Positions 18,413 to 27,559 of a DNA stretch of 64,000 nucleotides are shown piece after piece. Source of the DNA: Rothia sp. (in: high G+C Gram-positive bacteria). Its GTDB lineage: Bacteria; Actinomycetota; Actinomycetes; Actinomycetales; Micrococcaceae. How positions within the stretch are numbered: the first letter of the stretch is position 1; every line of letters begins with the position of its first letter. Where the stretch lies: positions 157,483-221,482 of the forward strand of contig NZ_JAUNVZ010000004.1 in NCBI RefSeq assembly GCF_030540545.1, in the 5' to 3' direction. Below the pieces are notes generated by a model. That model saw nothing but the letters and a program-made list of their open reading frames with translations, was not told where the DNA came from and did no database searches. The position numbers were made by a program, and so were the translations under genes.

Positions 18413-19834
18413 ATGGCTAAAAATACTGGTGGACAGACCGAGCTCAAGCGCTCGCTCTCTCACGGCCAGATGAATATGATTGTGCTCGGCTCGGCGCTGG
18501 GCACCGGTCTTTTCCTGGGCTCGGGCGATGCCATCGCTCTGGCGGGCCCGGCGGTTATTCTGACCTACGCGATCGGTTCGGCGCTGGCGGCTGTGATTGC
18601 CGGTGCGACCGGTGAAATGGCGATTCGCTACCCGGTGCGCGGTGGCTTTGGCACGATTGCTACCCGCTACCTGGGCCCCTACGCGGGCTTTTTGACCCGC
18701 TGGGCCTATTGGACGGCGACCGTGCTGATTGCCGGTATTGAGCTGGTGGCTGTCTCCAGTTATTTGAGCTATTGGTTCCCCTCTCTGCCCCTGTGGGTTC
18801 CCATTGCTATTTTTGGTGCCGCGATTATTGTGCTGAACCTTTCCAGCGTGAAGTCTTTTGGTGTGCTGGAGTTTTTCCTCTCCTCCATTAAGGTCTTTGC
18901 GATTCTGCTCTTTATGCTGGTGGGTCTGTGCCTGATTTTCTTCGGTCTGCCCGGTCACGCCGCGGTGGGTATGAGTAATTTGAGCAATCACGGCGGCTTT
19001 ATGCCCAATGGTTTTGAGGGCGTGTGGCTGGCTCTTGCTGTGGTCATGTTCTCCTTTGGCGGTATTGAAATGCTCTCCATTTCTGCCGCGGAGGCAAAGG
19101 ACCCGGCGCGTTCGGTGCGTTCGAGCACCAAGGCAATGATGGTTCGCCTGGCGACCTTCTACGTGATTTCCCTCTTTATTGTCATGTCGCTGATTCCTTG
19201 GCAGCAGGCTACTACACTGGGCGGTAGCGTGGAGACCTCTCCCTTTGTGTTGGTCTTCCAGCAGCTCAATATTAGCGGTGCTGCCCATGTGGTGAACTTT
19301 GTGGTGCTGGTGGCTGCTCTGTCCAGCGCGAATGCGAACCTGTATGCAGGTACCCGCCTGATGCATTCTCTGGCAGTGGACGGTATGGCTCCTCGCGCCT
19401 TTGCTCGCGTGAATTCTCGTGGCGTTCCCGCTGCGGCTCTGTGGATCTCCACCCCGGGTATTGTGCTGGCGATTATTCTGCGCGTGGGTTACCCCAAGTC
19501 TGCATTTATGTGGATGCTGGGTCTGATTATGGTCTGCGCTCTGATTGTGTGGGTGCTGATTCTCTTCGCTTATGTTGCTTACCGTCGCGTTGAGGGCCCT
19601 TCGACCTCCTTTAATCTATGGGGCGGCCGCCTGACTGCAGGCGTGGCGATTCTGGTGTTCTTTGCGGTGTGGGTTGCTCTTTTCCGCACTCCCATTAGCC
19701 AGTTCGCGGCGATTGCCGGCGTGGCGTATTTTGTGGTGCTGACCGTGGTGTATTTCGCGGTGGTTAAGAGTACTCTGCGCGTGGATGAAGAGGCTTTTGC
19801 TGAGGCGCAGCGCGCTTTGGATGCTGAGCACTAG
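18413..19834 (+). CDS. Amino acid permease (APC superfamily), third and most divergent paralog
   Basis: This 473-residue permease shares the N-terminal block ELKRSLSHGQMNMIVLGSAL and the GEMAIRYPVRGGFGTIATRY region. Elsewhere it departs clearly from copies 1 and 2 (for example LSYWFPSLPLW and GIVLAIILRVGYPKSAF). So the array probably grew in two steps, with this copy the oldest split. GAAAGGGAC stands just before the ATG. A hairpin at 19861-19894 closes the array. Confidence 0.92.
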   Translation: MAKNTGGQTELKRSLSHGQMNMIVLGSALGTGLFLGSGDAIALAGPAVILTYAIGSALAAVIAGATGEMAIRYPVRGGFGTIATRYLGPYAGFLTRWAYWTATVLIAGIELVAVSSYLSYWFPSLPLWVPIAIFGAAIIVLNLSSVKSFGVLEFFLSSIKVFAILLFMLVGLCLIFFGLPGHAAVGMSNLSNHGGFMPNGFEGVWLALAVVMFSFGGIEMLSISAAEAKDPARSVRSSTKAMMVRLATFYVISLFIVMSLIPWQQATTLGGSVETSPFVLVFQQLNISGAAHVVNFVVLVAALSSANANLYAGTRLMHSLAVDGMAPRAFARVNSRGVPAAALWISTPGIVLAIILRVGYPKSAFMWMLGLIMVCALIVWVLILFAYVAYRRVEGPSTSFNLWGGRLTAGVAILVFFAVWVALFRTPISQFAAIAGVAYFVVLTVVYFAVVKSTLRVDEEAFAEAQRALDAEH

Positions 19835-19860
19835 GATCCTTTTCTGGAGTTTTCTTCACA

Positions 19861-19894
19861 CCCGCCGTATGCCCTGTATGGGGCGTGCGGCGGG
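19861..19894 (+). terminator. Terminator of permease copy 3
   Basis: CCCGCCGTATGCCC (19861-19874) pairs with 19881-19894 (two wobbles) and is followed by TTTTCT. Confidence 0.8.
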
Positions 19895-19930
19895 TTTTCT
19901 CTGTTTAGTGGGGAATAGTAGAGAAAAATT

Positions 19931-20005
19931 ATGTGGTTTTATATTGGAGTATGTGGGATTTTTGTGGGTTTACCTGTGGTTATGTGGGTTATGACTCGAG
20001 TTTAG
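19931..20005 (+). CDS. Possible 24-residue membrane peptide
   Basis: ATG 19931 opens a 24-codon frame, MWFYIGVCGIFVGLP then VVMWVMTRV: one hydrophobic helix with a C-terminal Arg. It sits in an otherwise empty, AT-rich gap and ends 127 bases before a perfect 16-bp terminator hairpin that no other gene claims. GAGAAAAATT precedes it, a weak ribosome-binding site. It resembles small membrane proteins and type I toxin peptides in shape only; chance is possible. Confidence 0.25.
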   Translation: MWFYIGVCGIFVGLPVVMWVMTRV

Positions 20006-20132
20006 ACCGTATATTTCGTAATATTTGTGTATTTTCGCGAAATATTCGCATATTCTGAGGCGAAGGTCTACCCGTGCGCTAGAATAGAAGAGAACCGTAT
20101 GATCTTGTATGCGTTCAAATGTCTGTGTGTTG

Positions 20133-20170
20133 GATACGTCCTGCTAGCGCTGAAGCTAGCAGGACGTATC
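20133..20170 (+). terminator. Perfect 16-bp hairpin without an obvious upstream gene
   Basis: Arms 20133-20148 and 20155-20170 are exact complements around GCTGAA, then ATTTT. The preceding permease already has its own terminator, so this one may serve a small transcript from the 19900-20130 gap. Confidence 0.75.
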
Positions 20171-20257
20171 ATTTTGCCCCATGACTATCCATAAACTACA
20201 TGTTTTATGTAATTTGATACTCACTCCCGGCGGGTTTGTTCTCAGAGCGGGCGCGAG

Positions 20258-20263
20258 TAGAGT
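20258..20263 (+). promoter_or_regulatory. Leaderless-type -10 box (TAGAGT)
   Basis: TAGAGT ends six bases before the ATG at 20270, and no Shine-Dalgarno is present. Confidence 0.45.
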
Positions 20264-20269
20264 GGTGCT

Positions 20270-20722
20270 ATGAGTACTTTTGAGGTAAAGATCCCCGTAC
20301 GCTGGGGCGATATGGACGCCTACGGGCACGTCAATAATGTGGCTATGCTGGCGCTGATGGAAGAGGCACGTATTGCTCTCTTTGGCCCGCCTCCTGCATC
20401 GGGCGAGCCGAACCACGAGAAGATCCAGGCTGTTATCCCCCTATTTGAAATGATGGGGTCCAGCGTGCAGGCTCTGATCGCTGAACATAGCGTGAAGTAT
20501 AAGGCACAGCTGCCCTATACGGGTGAGCCGGTGATGGTGCGTATGGCGTTGGAGAAAATCAGTGCCGCCTCGATTACGCTCTCGTATTCCTTTGTGAGCC
20601 CCAAGGATGGTCGCGAGTGCGTGCGCGCTTCTACCGTGCTGGCTTTTTGGGACGCTCAGGCGGGTAGCCTGGTGCGTTTGACGAAGGAGCAGCGTGAGTT
20701 GCTGGCTTTGTATGCCGATTAG
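20270..20722 (+). CDS. Acyl-CoA thioesterase, hot-dog fold (4HBT family)
   Basis: This 150-residue protein carries the 4-hydroxybenzoyl-CoA thioesterase-type motif RWGDMDAYGHVNNVAMLALM (residues about 11-30), with the catalytic Asp and the HVNN turn, and a later VKYKAQLPYTGEPV strand pair. It probably hydrolyses a fatty or aromatic acyl-CoA in the cytoplasm; the substrate is not readable. Stand-alone gene. The start is set by the motif spacing and a leaderless promoter box at 20258. Confidence 0.9.
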   Translation: MSTFEVKIPVRWGDMDAYGHVNNVAMLALMEEARIALFGPPPASGEPNHEKIQAVIPLFEMMGSSVQALIAEHSVKYKAQLPYTGEPVMVRMALEKISAASITLSYSFVSPKDGRECVRASTVLAFWDAQAGSLVRLTKEQRELLALYAD

Positions 20723-20754
20723 CCGGTAGCGCAGAAGCGCCCTAGACTCCATCA

Positions 20755-20787
20755 TGAGCGATAAATGAGCGATAAATGAGCGATAAC
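20755..20787 (+). repeat. Three tandem 11-bp repeats
   Basis: TGAGCGATAAA occurs at 20755-20765 and 20766-20776, then TGAGCGATAAC at 20777-20787. It lies 33 bases after the thioesterase stop and about 40 bases before a palindrome in the promoter region of the next gene. It may be a slippage product or a regulator-binding array. Confidence 0.8.
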
Positions 20788-20827
20788 GGTACCGGTACCC
20801 GCTCGCTGGGCGAGCGAGCCTAGACAC

Positions 20828-20846
20828 GTGCACCCATTGGGTGCAC
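20828..20846. promoter_or_regulatory. 19-bp palindrome in the FUSC promoter
   Basis: GTGCACCCA and TGGGTGCAC are exact mirror arms around one base. A TATAAA box at 20856-20861 puts the palindrome over the expected -35 region, the position of an operator. Confidence 0.5.
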
Positions 20847-20904
20847 AATAATCCCTATAAATACACCGTGCCGGCAGGCACACTCGCAGAAAGGTTAGAG
20901 CATT

Positions 20905-22068
20905 ATGCCCCAACGCATCGACTTCACGCCCTTTCTTACCATCGCACCCATGCGACGCGAGTACATTCCCGCCGCGCGTGTGGCGCTCAGCCTGGCAATC
21001 CCGCTCTCTGTGCTGGTGGCGCTGGGTCAGATTCAGTTGACCTTCTTCGCTATTTTTGGTGCTTTTACCGCAATCTATGGGCGCCACGAGCTGCCCGCTC
21101 TGCGTTTTAAGCATCAGCTGCAGATAGGTATTTTGCAGATTATCTGTGTTGCCCTGGGTCTGTGGATGAGCGCTATTGATATGAATTCCTGGCTGAAGGT
21201 CACCATTTGTGCCCTGGTGGGCGGCGTGGGCGGAATTATCTCAATCTACCTGGATTTGTTCCCGCCCGGCCCGCTTTTCTATATTTTTGCGATTGCCCCG
21301 GTGGCTTTCCTGCCCTATAACCACGAGCCGTGGCTGTCTTTGGGTGCTACGGGTTTCGCTGTGTTTTGTGCTCTTTTTACCGGCTGGTTGGGTACCCTGG
21401 TGGGTGAGGGTACTAATGAGGCTGCGGTTCCGCCTCGCCCCCATCACGGTTTGAGTACCTCTGAGATTCTGGCGCAGGGCGCTATTTTTGCTGTAGCTAT
21501 GTTTGCTGCCGGCGCTTGGGGTGAGCTGTCGGGTGTGCAGAATAATTATTGGGCGATGACTAGCGCCGCGGCGATTATGCTGGGTATTACGGCTCGTATG
21601 ACGGTGCTGCGCAGTATTCACCGCGTGTACGGCACGATTGCCGGTATTGTGGTGAGTGCATTTTTTGTTTCGATGAGTCCTAGCCCCTGGCATGTGGTGG
21701 TGTTGGTGGTTGTTTCTCAGTTTTATGCTGAGCTGTATATTAAGCGCCATTACGGTATTGGTGTCTTTTTTGTGACTCCGGTTGCTTTGCTCATGATTTA
21801 TTTGGTTTTCCCTACGGATGCTTCTGTGCTGATGACTGCGCGTATTTGGGAGACGATTATTGGCGCTATTGTGGCTGTGGTGGCTGTGTATTTGGTGCCG
21901 AATCCTGAGTACCGCGGTCAGGATACGCAGGCCATTCCGGTTTTGCGTCTTACGCGTGATTTGCGTCGTGCGCGTGCTCATGCGGCGGCGGAACAGCGTG
22001 CTGCTGAGGGTAAGCCGGGTGCGCAGATCCGCGGTAGTGTTTCCATTGATACGGGTGCCAAGGAGTAG
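20905..22068 (+). CDS. FUSC-family membrane protein
   Basis: This 387-residue protein has two blocks of hydrophobic helices (residues about 20-150 and 185-320). It shows the fusaric-acid-resistance/aromatic-acid-exporter layout: AARVALSLAIPLSVLVALG with FFAIFGAFTAIYGR in the first half, and NNYWAMTSAAAIMLG plus RVYGTIAGIV in the second, repeated in the manner of FUSC domains. The C-terminal 55 residues are basic, Ala-rich and cytoplasmic. It probably exports a small organic acid or drug; the substrate is unknown. AAGGTT precedes the ATG. The upstream palindrome suggests inducible control. Confidence 0.88.
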   Translation: MPQRIDFTPFLTIAPMRREYIPAARVALSLAIPLSVLVALGQIQLTFFAIFGAFTAIYGRHELPALRFKHQLQIGILQIICVALGLWMSAIDMNSWLKVTICALVGGVGGIISIYLDLFPPGPLFYIFAIAPVAFLPYNHEPWLSLGATGFAVFCALFTGWLGTLVGEGTNEAAVPPRPHHGLSTSEILAQGAIFAVAMFAAGAWGELSGVQNNYWAMTSAAAIMLGITARMTVLRSIHRVYGTIAGIVVSAFFVSMSPSPWHVVVLVVVSQFYAELYIKRHYGIGVFFVTPVALLMIYLVFPTDASVLMTARIWETIIGAIVAVVAVYLVPNPEYRGQDTQAIPVLRLTRDLRRARAHAAAEQRAAEGKPGAQIRGSVSIDTGAKE

Positions 22069-22082
22069 ATTCTGTCGGGGCA

Positions 22083-22123
22083 CAGATAGGTGCGGTATAC
22101 GCGATGTATACCGCACCTATCTG
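22083..22123. terminator. 18-bp perfect bidirectional terminator
   Basis: Arms 22083-22100 and 22106-22123 are exact complements (5-nt loop) between the convergent FUSC and lipoprotein genes. Confidence 0.9.
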
Positions 22124-22960
22124 TTATTGGTGGGTGAGCACAATCTTTTTAATGCGCTCGCTACGCTTTTTAATGGCGTCTTTAGCTTCGTTGAGCTCGT
22201 GCTGATGCTGGCGAATAAGGGGCATCTGGTAGGAGGCTTCTAAATCGCCGAGGCGCTGAGCCATGCGGGTATCCTGGCTGCACTGTGCCATGGTCACAGC
22301 AAGTTTAATTTCTGCTTCTGTCAGTTCGGGTGCTGACACAAAGTTGAACTCTTCCTGGACTCCCCATTCATGCTCTCCCTTTCGAGGGTGCAAACCTTTG
22401 GATTCGAGGCATGCCCACCACTCTGAACGGGCTTGTTTCCATTCGGGGTGGGAATTTGCCTTATTGTAGGCCTGATTGCGAATTTCCTGGGTCAGCTTCT
22501 GAGCTTTTTCTGAGGCTTTATAGTCCTCTTCTGCGTTGAGCTGATCGCGTACCTGGGGTATGCAGGTTTCATCCATAATGCGCTCAAAATCAGCCGTGGT
22601 TTCCATGCGTGAGGATGTTGGTTTATCTCGTTCGACAAGACCGGTTTTTTGCGCTTTTGCTACATTCCACAGCCCGTAAATTTTATCAAATTGAACAGTA
22701 TGAGAGATGTGCTGCAGACTTGAGGCACCCGGCATTGTATATCCATGGGGTTTCATGCATTCAGCATAGAGATAGGCGTTATATGCTATATCAAAGCGTA
22801 AATCTTCCATACTTTGACCGTATGAATCCAGAGGATAAACAATTTCGCCATTCTCGTAGTCGAGAAAAGCCCGCGCCGACGTATCGCGATTAGGCTGAAC
22901 AATCCGGGCACAGGACACAACGGTAAGAATTACAATCAGATAGAGTAATACCCGTCGCAT
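22124..22960 (-). CDS. Lipoprotein of a Cys-Met-x3-Gly motif family, orphan copy
   Basis: This 278-residue exported protein has a signal peptide ending in a lipobox (LTVVSC, lipidated Cys17). After it come four further cysteines in a fixed order: ECMKPHGY (about residue 70), ETCIPQ (about 135), WWACLESKG (about 185) and AQCSQD (about 220). A long charged amphipathic helix ends the protein. The same order occurs in the proteins at 25770 and 26690, so the three form one family. The spacing suggests two disulfides (inference). No enzymatic motif. GGAGG precedes the ATG strongly. Function unknown; unlike the other two copies it lacks an inhibitor-like partner. Confidence 0.8.
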   Translation of the reverse strand: MRRVLLYLIVILTVVSCARIVQPNRDTSARAFLDYENGEIVYPLDSYGQSMEDLRFDIAYNAYLYAECMKPHGYTMPGASSLQHISHTVQFDKIYGLWNVAKAQKTGLVERDKPTSSRMETTADFERIMDETCIPQVRDQLNAEEDYKASEKAQKLTQEIRNQAYNKANSHPEWKQARSEWWACLESKGLHPRKGEHEWGVQEEFNFVSAPELTEAEIKLAVTMAQCSQDTRMAQRLGDLEASYQMPLIRQHQHELNEAKDAIKKRSERIKKIVLTHQ

Positions 22961-23163
22961 AAGAGCCCTCCTCCCCGGTTGCTGGTACCGGGAACGCCTA
23001 GAGAATCTATAGGCATAAGTATAGCCTTTATTGACAACTTAAGCTCTATATGCAATGCGTTAAACGTTCCAGTGTCTGGCACTGTCGGGCGAAGGGGTAA
23101 AATAGGAGTGCCCGCAAGGTGACATGAGCGGGAGAAGACCCAATCCCAGCACGATAAAGGTGA

Positions 23164-24489
<1,326 letters not shown>

Positions 24490-24520
24490 ATATCGGGTCT
24501 TGCCCGAGTGAGGATTAAAT

Positions 24521-25036
24521 ATGAGTATTACGCGAGTAGAAGAGCATGAGCTGCTGACCTTTACCGCGGAACTGGCCTTTGACGTGGAGAGCGTTTTTGA
24601 GGCTTTTGTAGTTCCCGAGTTGCTCAGCGCCTGGTACGGCCCGGCGGGTTGGCATGCTCGCGAGCACGACACGGTGGTTGAACCCTGGGTGGGCGGTATG
24701 CAGCGTTTGACGATGGTCAATGAGCTGGATCTTTCGGCATCGTGCATTATGCAGAGCCGTTTTCTGGCGTTTGAGCCGAATGCTCAGCTGGAACTTGCAG
24801 AGCAGCTGCCTGATCCTGCCGGTCAGCCCGGGGATGTGCTCATTTATTCTCGGTTCCGTTTTGATAATGATACGGTGCTGACCTCTAGCGGTGTGGGTGC
24901 CGGTACTCGTGTGCGCGTGGAGATTGGACCTCTGCCGCAGAATGTACACGAGTCGGTGGCTCAGTCCTGGCGTTCGGCGTTTATTCGTTTGGATGCGCTT
25001 TTGAATCCCGGAGGGATGACCTCTCATAGGTTGTAG
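24521..25036 (+). CDS. SRPBCC (AHSA1-like) domain protein
   Basis: This 171-residue protein has the START-like fold signature: FTAELAFDVESVFEAFVVPELLSAW (two parts), then WYGPAGW, and DLSASCIMQSRFLAF in the middle. AHSA1-like domains bind hydrophobic ligands or act as co-chaperones. The role here is unknown. It starts 31 bases after tgt and is probably co-transcribed with it. A GTGAGGATT stretch may be the ribosome-binding site. A strong hairpin at 25067-25101 ends the unit. Confidence 0.8.
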   Translation: MSITRVEEHELLTFTAELAFDVESVFEAFVVPELLSAWYGPAGWHAREHDTVVEPWVGGMQRLTMVNELDLSASCIMQSRFLAFEPNAQLELAEQLPDPAGQPGDVLIYSRFRFDNDTVLTSSGVGAGTRVRVEIGPLPQNVHESVAQSWRSAFIRLDALLNPGGMTSHRL

Positions 25037-25066
25037 GTAGAGCGCAATTCTTTGACGTGTTCTATA

Positions 25067-25101
25067 CAATGCCCGCGTGCACTCTATGCACGCGGGCATT
25101 G
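25067..25101 (+). terminator. Terminator after tgt-SRPBCC
   Basis: Perfect 15-bp arms 25067-25081 and 25087-25101 around CTCTA. Confidence 0.88.
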
Positions 25102-25357
25102 CTCTGTCTCTAGAAGGTCGCTGGGGGCAGAGGATGATGAACGGAGTAAATATGCTTGCAATGAGTTGTTTGTGCATTATATACTTGAGCTAAGCCACAT
25201 ATATAGTGGTTGGCGGTGGATAGTCGTTGTGAAAAGAATGGAGTAGCTCGACTGCTTTCTGCAGAACAGAAGGTTGCCAACCGATGGTAATGGGCGAATG
25301 CTCATGTTCTATACCCATGACTGCTATAGGACACACACTCGCATAAGGACAGGAATA
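25102..25357 (+). other. Upstream region of the first accessory cassette
   Basis: There is no convincing gene. Base composition shifts toward AT after about 25130. It should contain the promoter of the cassette beginning at 25358. A longer in-frame start at 25274 would remove a clean signal peptide, so it is not preferred. Confidence 0.4.
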
Positions 25358-25684
25358 ATGTCTGTTGTATCTAAGATTGGTAGCGCAGGGCTGGCTATGA
25401 TGTCCGTTCTGTTGCTTTCCGTAGCACCTGCCGGTGCTGATTTCCATGCGTATGCTCATGCTGACTATGTCGCTGAGGTAACGCGTGTACCTGGGTATGT
25501 ATCGTGGATTGATGTACCCGATAATGTTGTCTCGTCTGTGCATAACTGGACTGATACGTGTTGGTCGGGGCGTGATGAGACTTCTTGGGTTACCTCTATT
25601 GAGGTAATACGTATTCACCCCAATGATCATAAGGCTAATCTTTGGGGCGCAAGTGATCGCATCGACTTTTTCTCTCGGTGCTAA
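25358..25684 (+). CDS. Small secreted protein, weakly I36/crystallin-like (cassette A)
   Basis: This 108-residue protein has a clear Sec signal peptide (basic start, then LAMMSVLLLSVAPAGA, cleavage near residue 27) and a mature part of about 80 residues with two cysteines. The segment VVSSVHNWTDTCWSG resembles the RASSWTNANGETTECLGDW segment of the protein at 27522, a better match to peptidase inhibitor family I36. This copy lacks the first cysteine pair and most of the N-terminal crystallin-like half, so it is a short or degenerate relative (inference). AGGA stands six bases before the ATG. It is followed by a hairpin and then a family lipoprotein, the same order as the pair at 26690-27971. 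Confidence 0.65.
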   Translation: MSVVSKIGSAGLAMMSVLLLSVAPAGADFHAYAHADYVAEVTRVPGYVSWIDVPDNVVSSVHNWTDTCWSGRDETSWVTSIEVIRIHPNDHKANLWGASDRIDFFSRC

Positions 25685-25706
25685 TCATTCACTTTAAATA
25701 TTCTCG

Positions 25707-25737
25707 CATGGGAGGGTACTGTATGTATCCTCCCATG
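25707..25737 (+). terminator. Hairpin inside cassette A
   Basis: CATGGGAGGGTAC (25707-25719) pairs with 25725-25737 (one wobble) between the small secreted gene and its lipoprotein. There is no T-run. It could attenuate transcription so that the first gene is made in excess. Confidence 0.55.
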
Positions 25738-25769
25738 TGAGGTATTTAAAAATTTGTAAAGGGTTTGAT

Positions 25770-26627
25770 ATGAAGAAATTTTATATAATACTAATTATAT
25801 TTATTTTTCTTTTCAGTGGGTGTGGTTCCTCTGAAAAGATTTCTGTATCTGAAGATGTCCGCTCTATATTAAATTCGTATAAATCTTCTCCTCCAGAAAT
25901 TGTAATTGCCATCGATATTGAGATGGAAAAATGTATGTCGGAGAAAAATAAAAAATATGTTAAGGGTGGATATAAATTTTCCCTTGGAAGTGCTGATATT
26001 GTAAACTCTGGCTCTGTGTTTTACTCTATGGATTCAGTATCGGCTGGATATAAAGAGACAGTGCTTCCCACTGAAGAGCGCAGCGATTCGGATGTGACGG
26101 AAGAAAATTATAACCCTGCAGATGAGATTAAATATATTTCTCTCTCTGGGGTGGAAACGTCTATTAGCTCAAAATCATGTACTGCTCGTGCTGCGGAGAA
26201 GGTATTTGGCTCGGTAGAGAATTATCTTAAGTATTCAGATTTTGCCAATGATATTCTCTTTTCTGCACGTCAGTATAAAGCAATCGATGAGATTGTGTCT
26301 CTGTACTCAGATAATAAAGAGTATCCGCAGTGCATGAAGGATGCAGGCTATCCCGATGTGATTGCATTTGGTCTTGCCCCGAAGATTGCCCTTCAGAAGT
26401 TCGGGCAATATCGCACCAAGGATCAGAGGCCTCATGCTGAGGAACGCGCAATGGCTCAGGCAGATTATTCCTGTCAGGAGTCAAGTAATATTGTCCGCAA
26501 AGCAGAGGATATATTTTATGATCGAGTGGGTCAGTGGCTTAAGGATCATGAAGCCTATATTCTCCAGATTCGAGATATTGAATTATTTGCTAAGGATCGT
26601 GCTAATAAGATTATTAATCAGTCATAG
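25770..26627 (+). CDS. Lipoprotein of the Cys-Met-x3-Gly family, AT-rich copy (cassette A)
   Basis: This 285-residue protein starts MKKFYIILIIFIFLFSGCG: a signal peptide with lipobox FSGC. Conserved cysteines follow in the family order: EKCMSEKNKKY (about 55), SKSCTARAAEKVFG (about 135), PQCMKDAGYPD (about 200) and SCQESS (about 245), then a charged helix rich in Lys and Asp. AAAGGG lies before ATG 25770; an earlier ATG at 25737 would spoil the signal peptide. The gene is strikingly AT-rich, with codons such as ATA and TTA that neighbours avoid, suggesting recent import. Function unknown. Confidence 0.8.
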   Translation: MKKFYIILIIFIFLFSGCGSSEKISVSEDVRSILNSYKSSPPEIVIAIDIEMEKCMSEKNKKYVKGGYKFSLGSADIVNSGSVFYSMDSVSAGYKETVLPTEERSDSDVTEENYNPADEIKYISLSGVETSISSKSCTARAAEKVFGSVENYLKYSDFANDILFSARQYKAIDEIVSLYSDNKEYPQCMKDAGYPDVIAFGLAPKIALQKFGQYRTKDQRPHAEERAMAQADYSCQESSNIVRKAEDIFYDRVGQWLKDHEAYILQIRDIELFAKDRANKIINQS

Positions 26628-26641
26628 GATTCGGTCCTAAA

Positions 26642-26685
26642 AGATATTGGTGGTTATCTAGGGGGCTAGATAATCGCCAATATCT
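26642..26685. terminator. Bidirectional terminator between the two cassettes
   Basis: A 20-position stem (26642-26661 with 26666-26685, two wobbles) with loop GGGG lies exactly between the convergent lipoprotein genes. Confidence 0.85.
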
Positions 26686-26689
26686 GTGT

Positions 26690-27559
26690 TTAGAGGGTGC
26701 CGTCGAGGATCTTGGGTGCATTTTCTTCGGCATTCTTTTTTGCCTGGGTAATACGCTCAATAAGTGCCTGATTATCCTCCAAGAAAGACGTCATATAGGC
26801 GTTCAGCAACTCCATAACTCGATCCTCATAGTTCACCTGCTCACGGCAGGTAGCATCAGCTACCGGTATATTGGCAGGGATTTCAGCAGCGCGATACGTA
26901 TAAAAGATTTCATCAGGAGCCTTGTACGGCAATTGATACTTATCTTTCATACACTGAGCCCAATCCATATAAATATGAATGAGCTCATCTGACATACCTG
27001 CTGCTTCCGCATAGGGTAAGAGGTGCTTGTCAGCGGTAAAGAGCGTATCGGCTAGATCTATATCTCCAAATATTTTGATAGACACTATATATTCGCAACT
27101 ATTGTTCTGATTCTCTTCTCCGTATCCTCGGAGCGCTCGAATCTCTTCCTCAGTTATTGTTGACTGCTGTTCTTTAGCTTTTTGTGCTTGGGCAGCAGGG
27201 TTTGAATATCCATATTGTCGTGCTTCCTCTATAGTGAGTTCACCCGGTGGTAGAGTACTGCGAACTGTAGCGTTGTACGGCATGTAATATTCGCCTTGAG
27301 GGGTGAATCCTTTCTTAGCCATGCAGTCTTTTAGTCCTTTTTGCCAGGCTAATCTGAGCGCTTCGGGGTAGTCGGTGAGCTCATCAACCTTTTGCACTGC
27401 CTGGTGATCTACCACTGTAGCTGCTTTAATAGCTCGAGGTTTAGAACTAGAATCCAGAGACTGTTGTGCTGGTGAGTTGACGGAACATGCTGTGAGGCAG
27501 AGACAGCCCGCGAGTATAAGCCTAATCTTGCGAGTAACGGGGTTTCCCATTCCAACCAT
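26690..27559 (-). CDS. Lipoprotein of the Cys-Met-x3-Gly family (cassette B)
   Basis: This 289-residue lipoprotein has a signal peptide with lipobox LTAC and a Ser/Gln-rich linker. The family cysteines follow: KDCMAKKGFTPQG (about 80), NNSCEYIV (about 155), AQCMKDKYQLP (about 205) and ATCREQV (about 240), then a helical tail. It shares YGYSNPAAQAQK with YGLWNVAKAQK of the copy at 22124. The first ATG (27559) and a second one (27550) both overlap the end of the inhibitor gene by 29-38 bases, implying coupled translation. GGGATTGGA is the likely ribosome-binding site. It encodes no known enzyme. Confidence 0.8.
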   Translation of the reverse strand: MVGMGNPVTRKIRLILAGCLCLTACSVNSPAQQSLDSSSKPRAIKAATVVDHQAVQKVDELTDYPEALRLAWQKGLKDCMAKKGFTPQGEYYMPYNATVRSTLPPGELTIEEARQYGYSNPAAQAQKAKEQQSTITEEEIRALRGYGEENQNNSCEYIVSIKIFGDIDLADTLFTADKHLLPYAEAAGMSDELIHIYMDWAQCMKDKYQLPYKAPDEIFYTYRAAEIPANIPVADATCREQVNYEDRVMELLNAYMTSFLEDNQALIERITQAKKNAEENAPKILDGTL

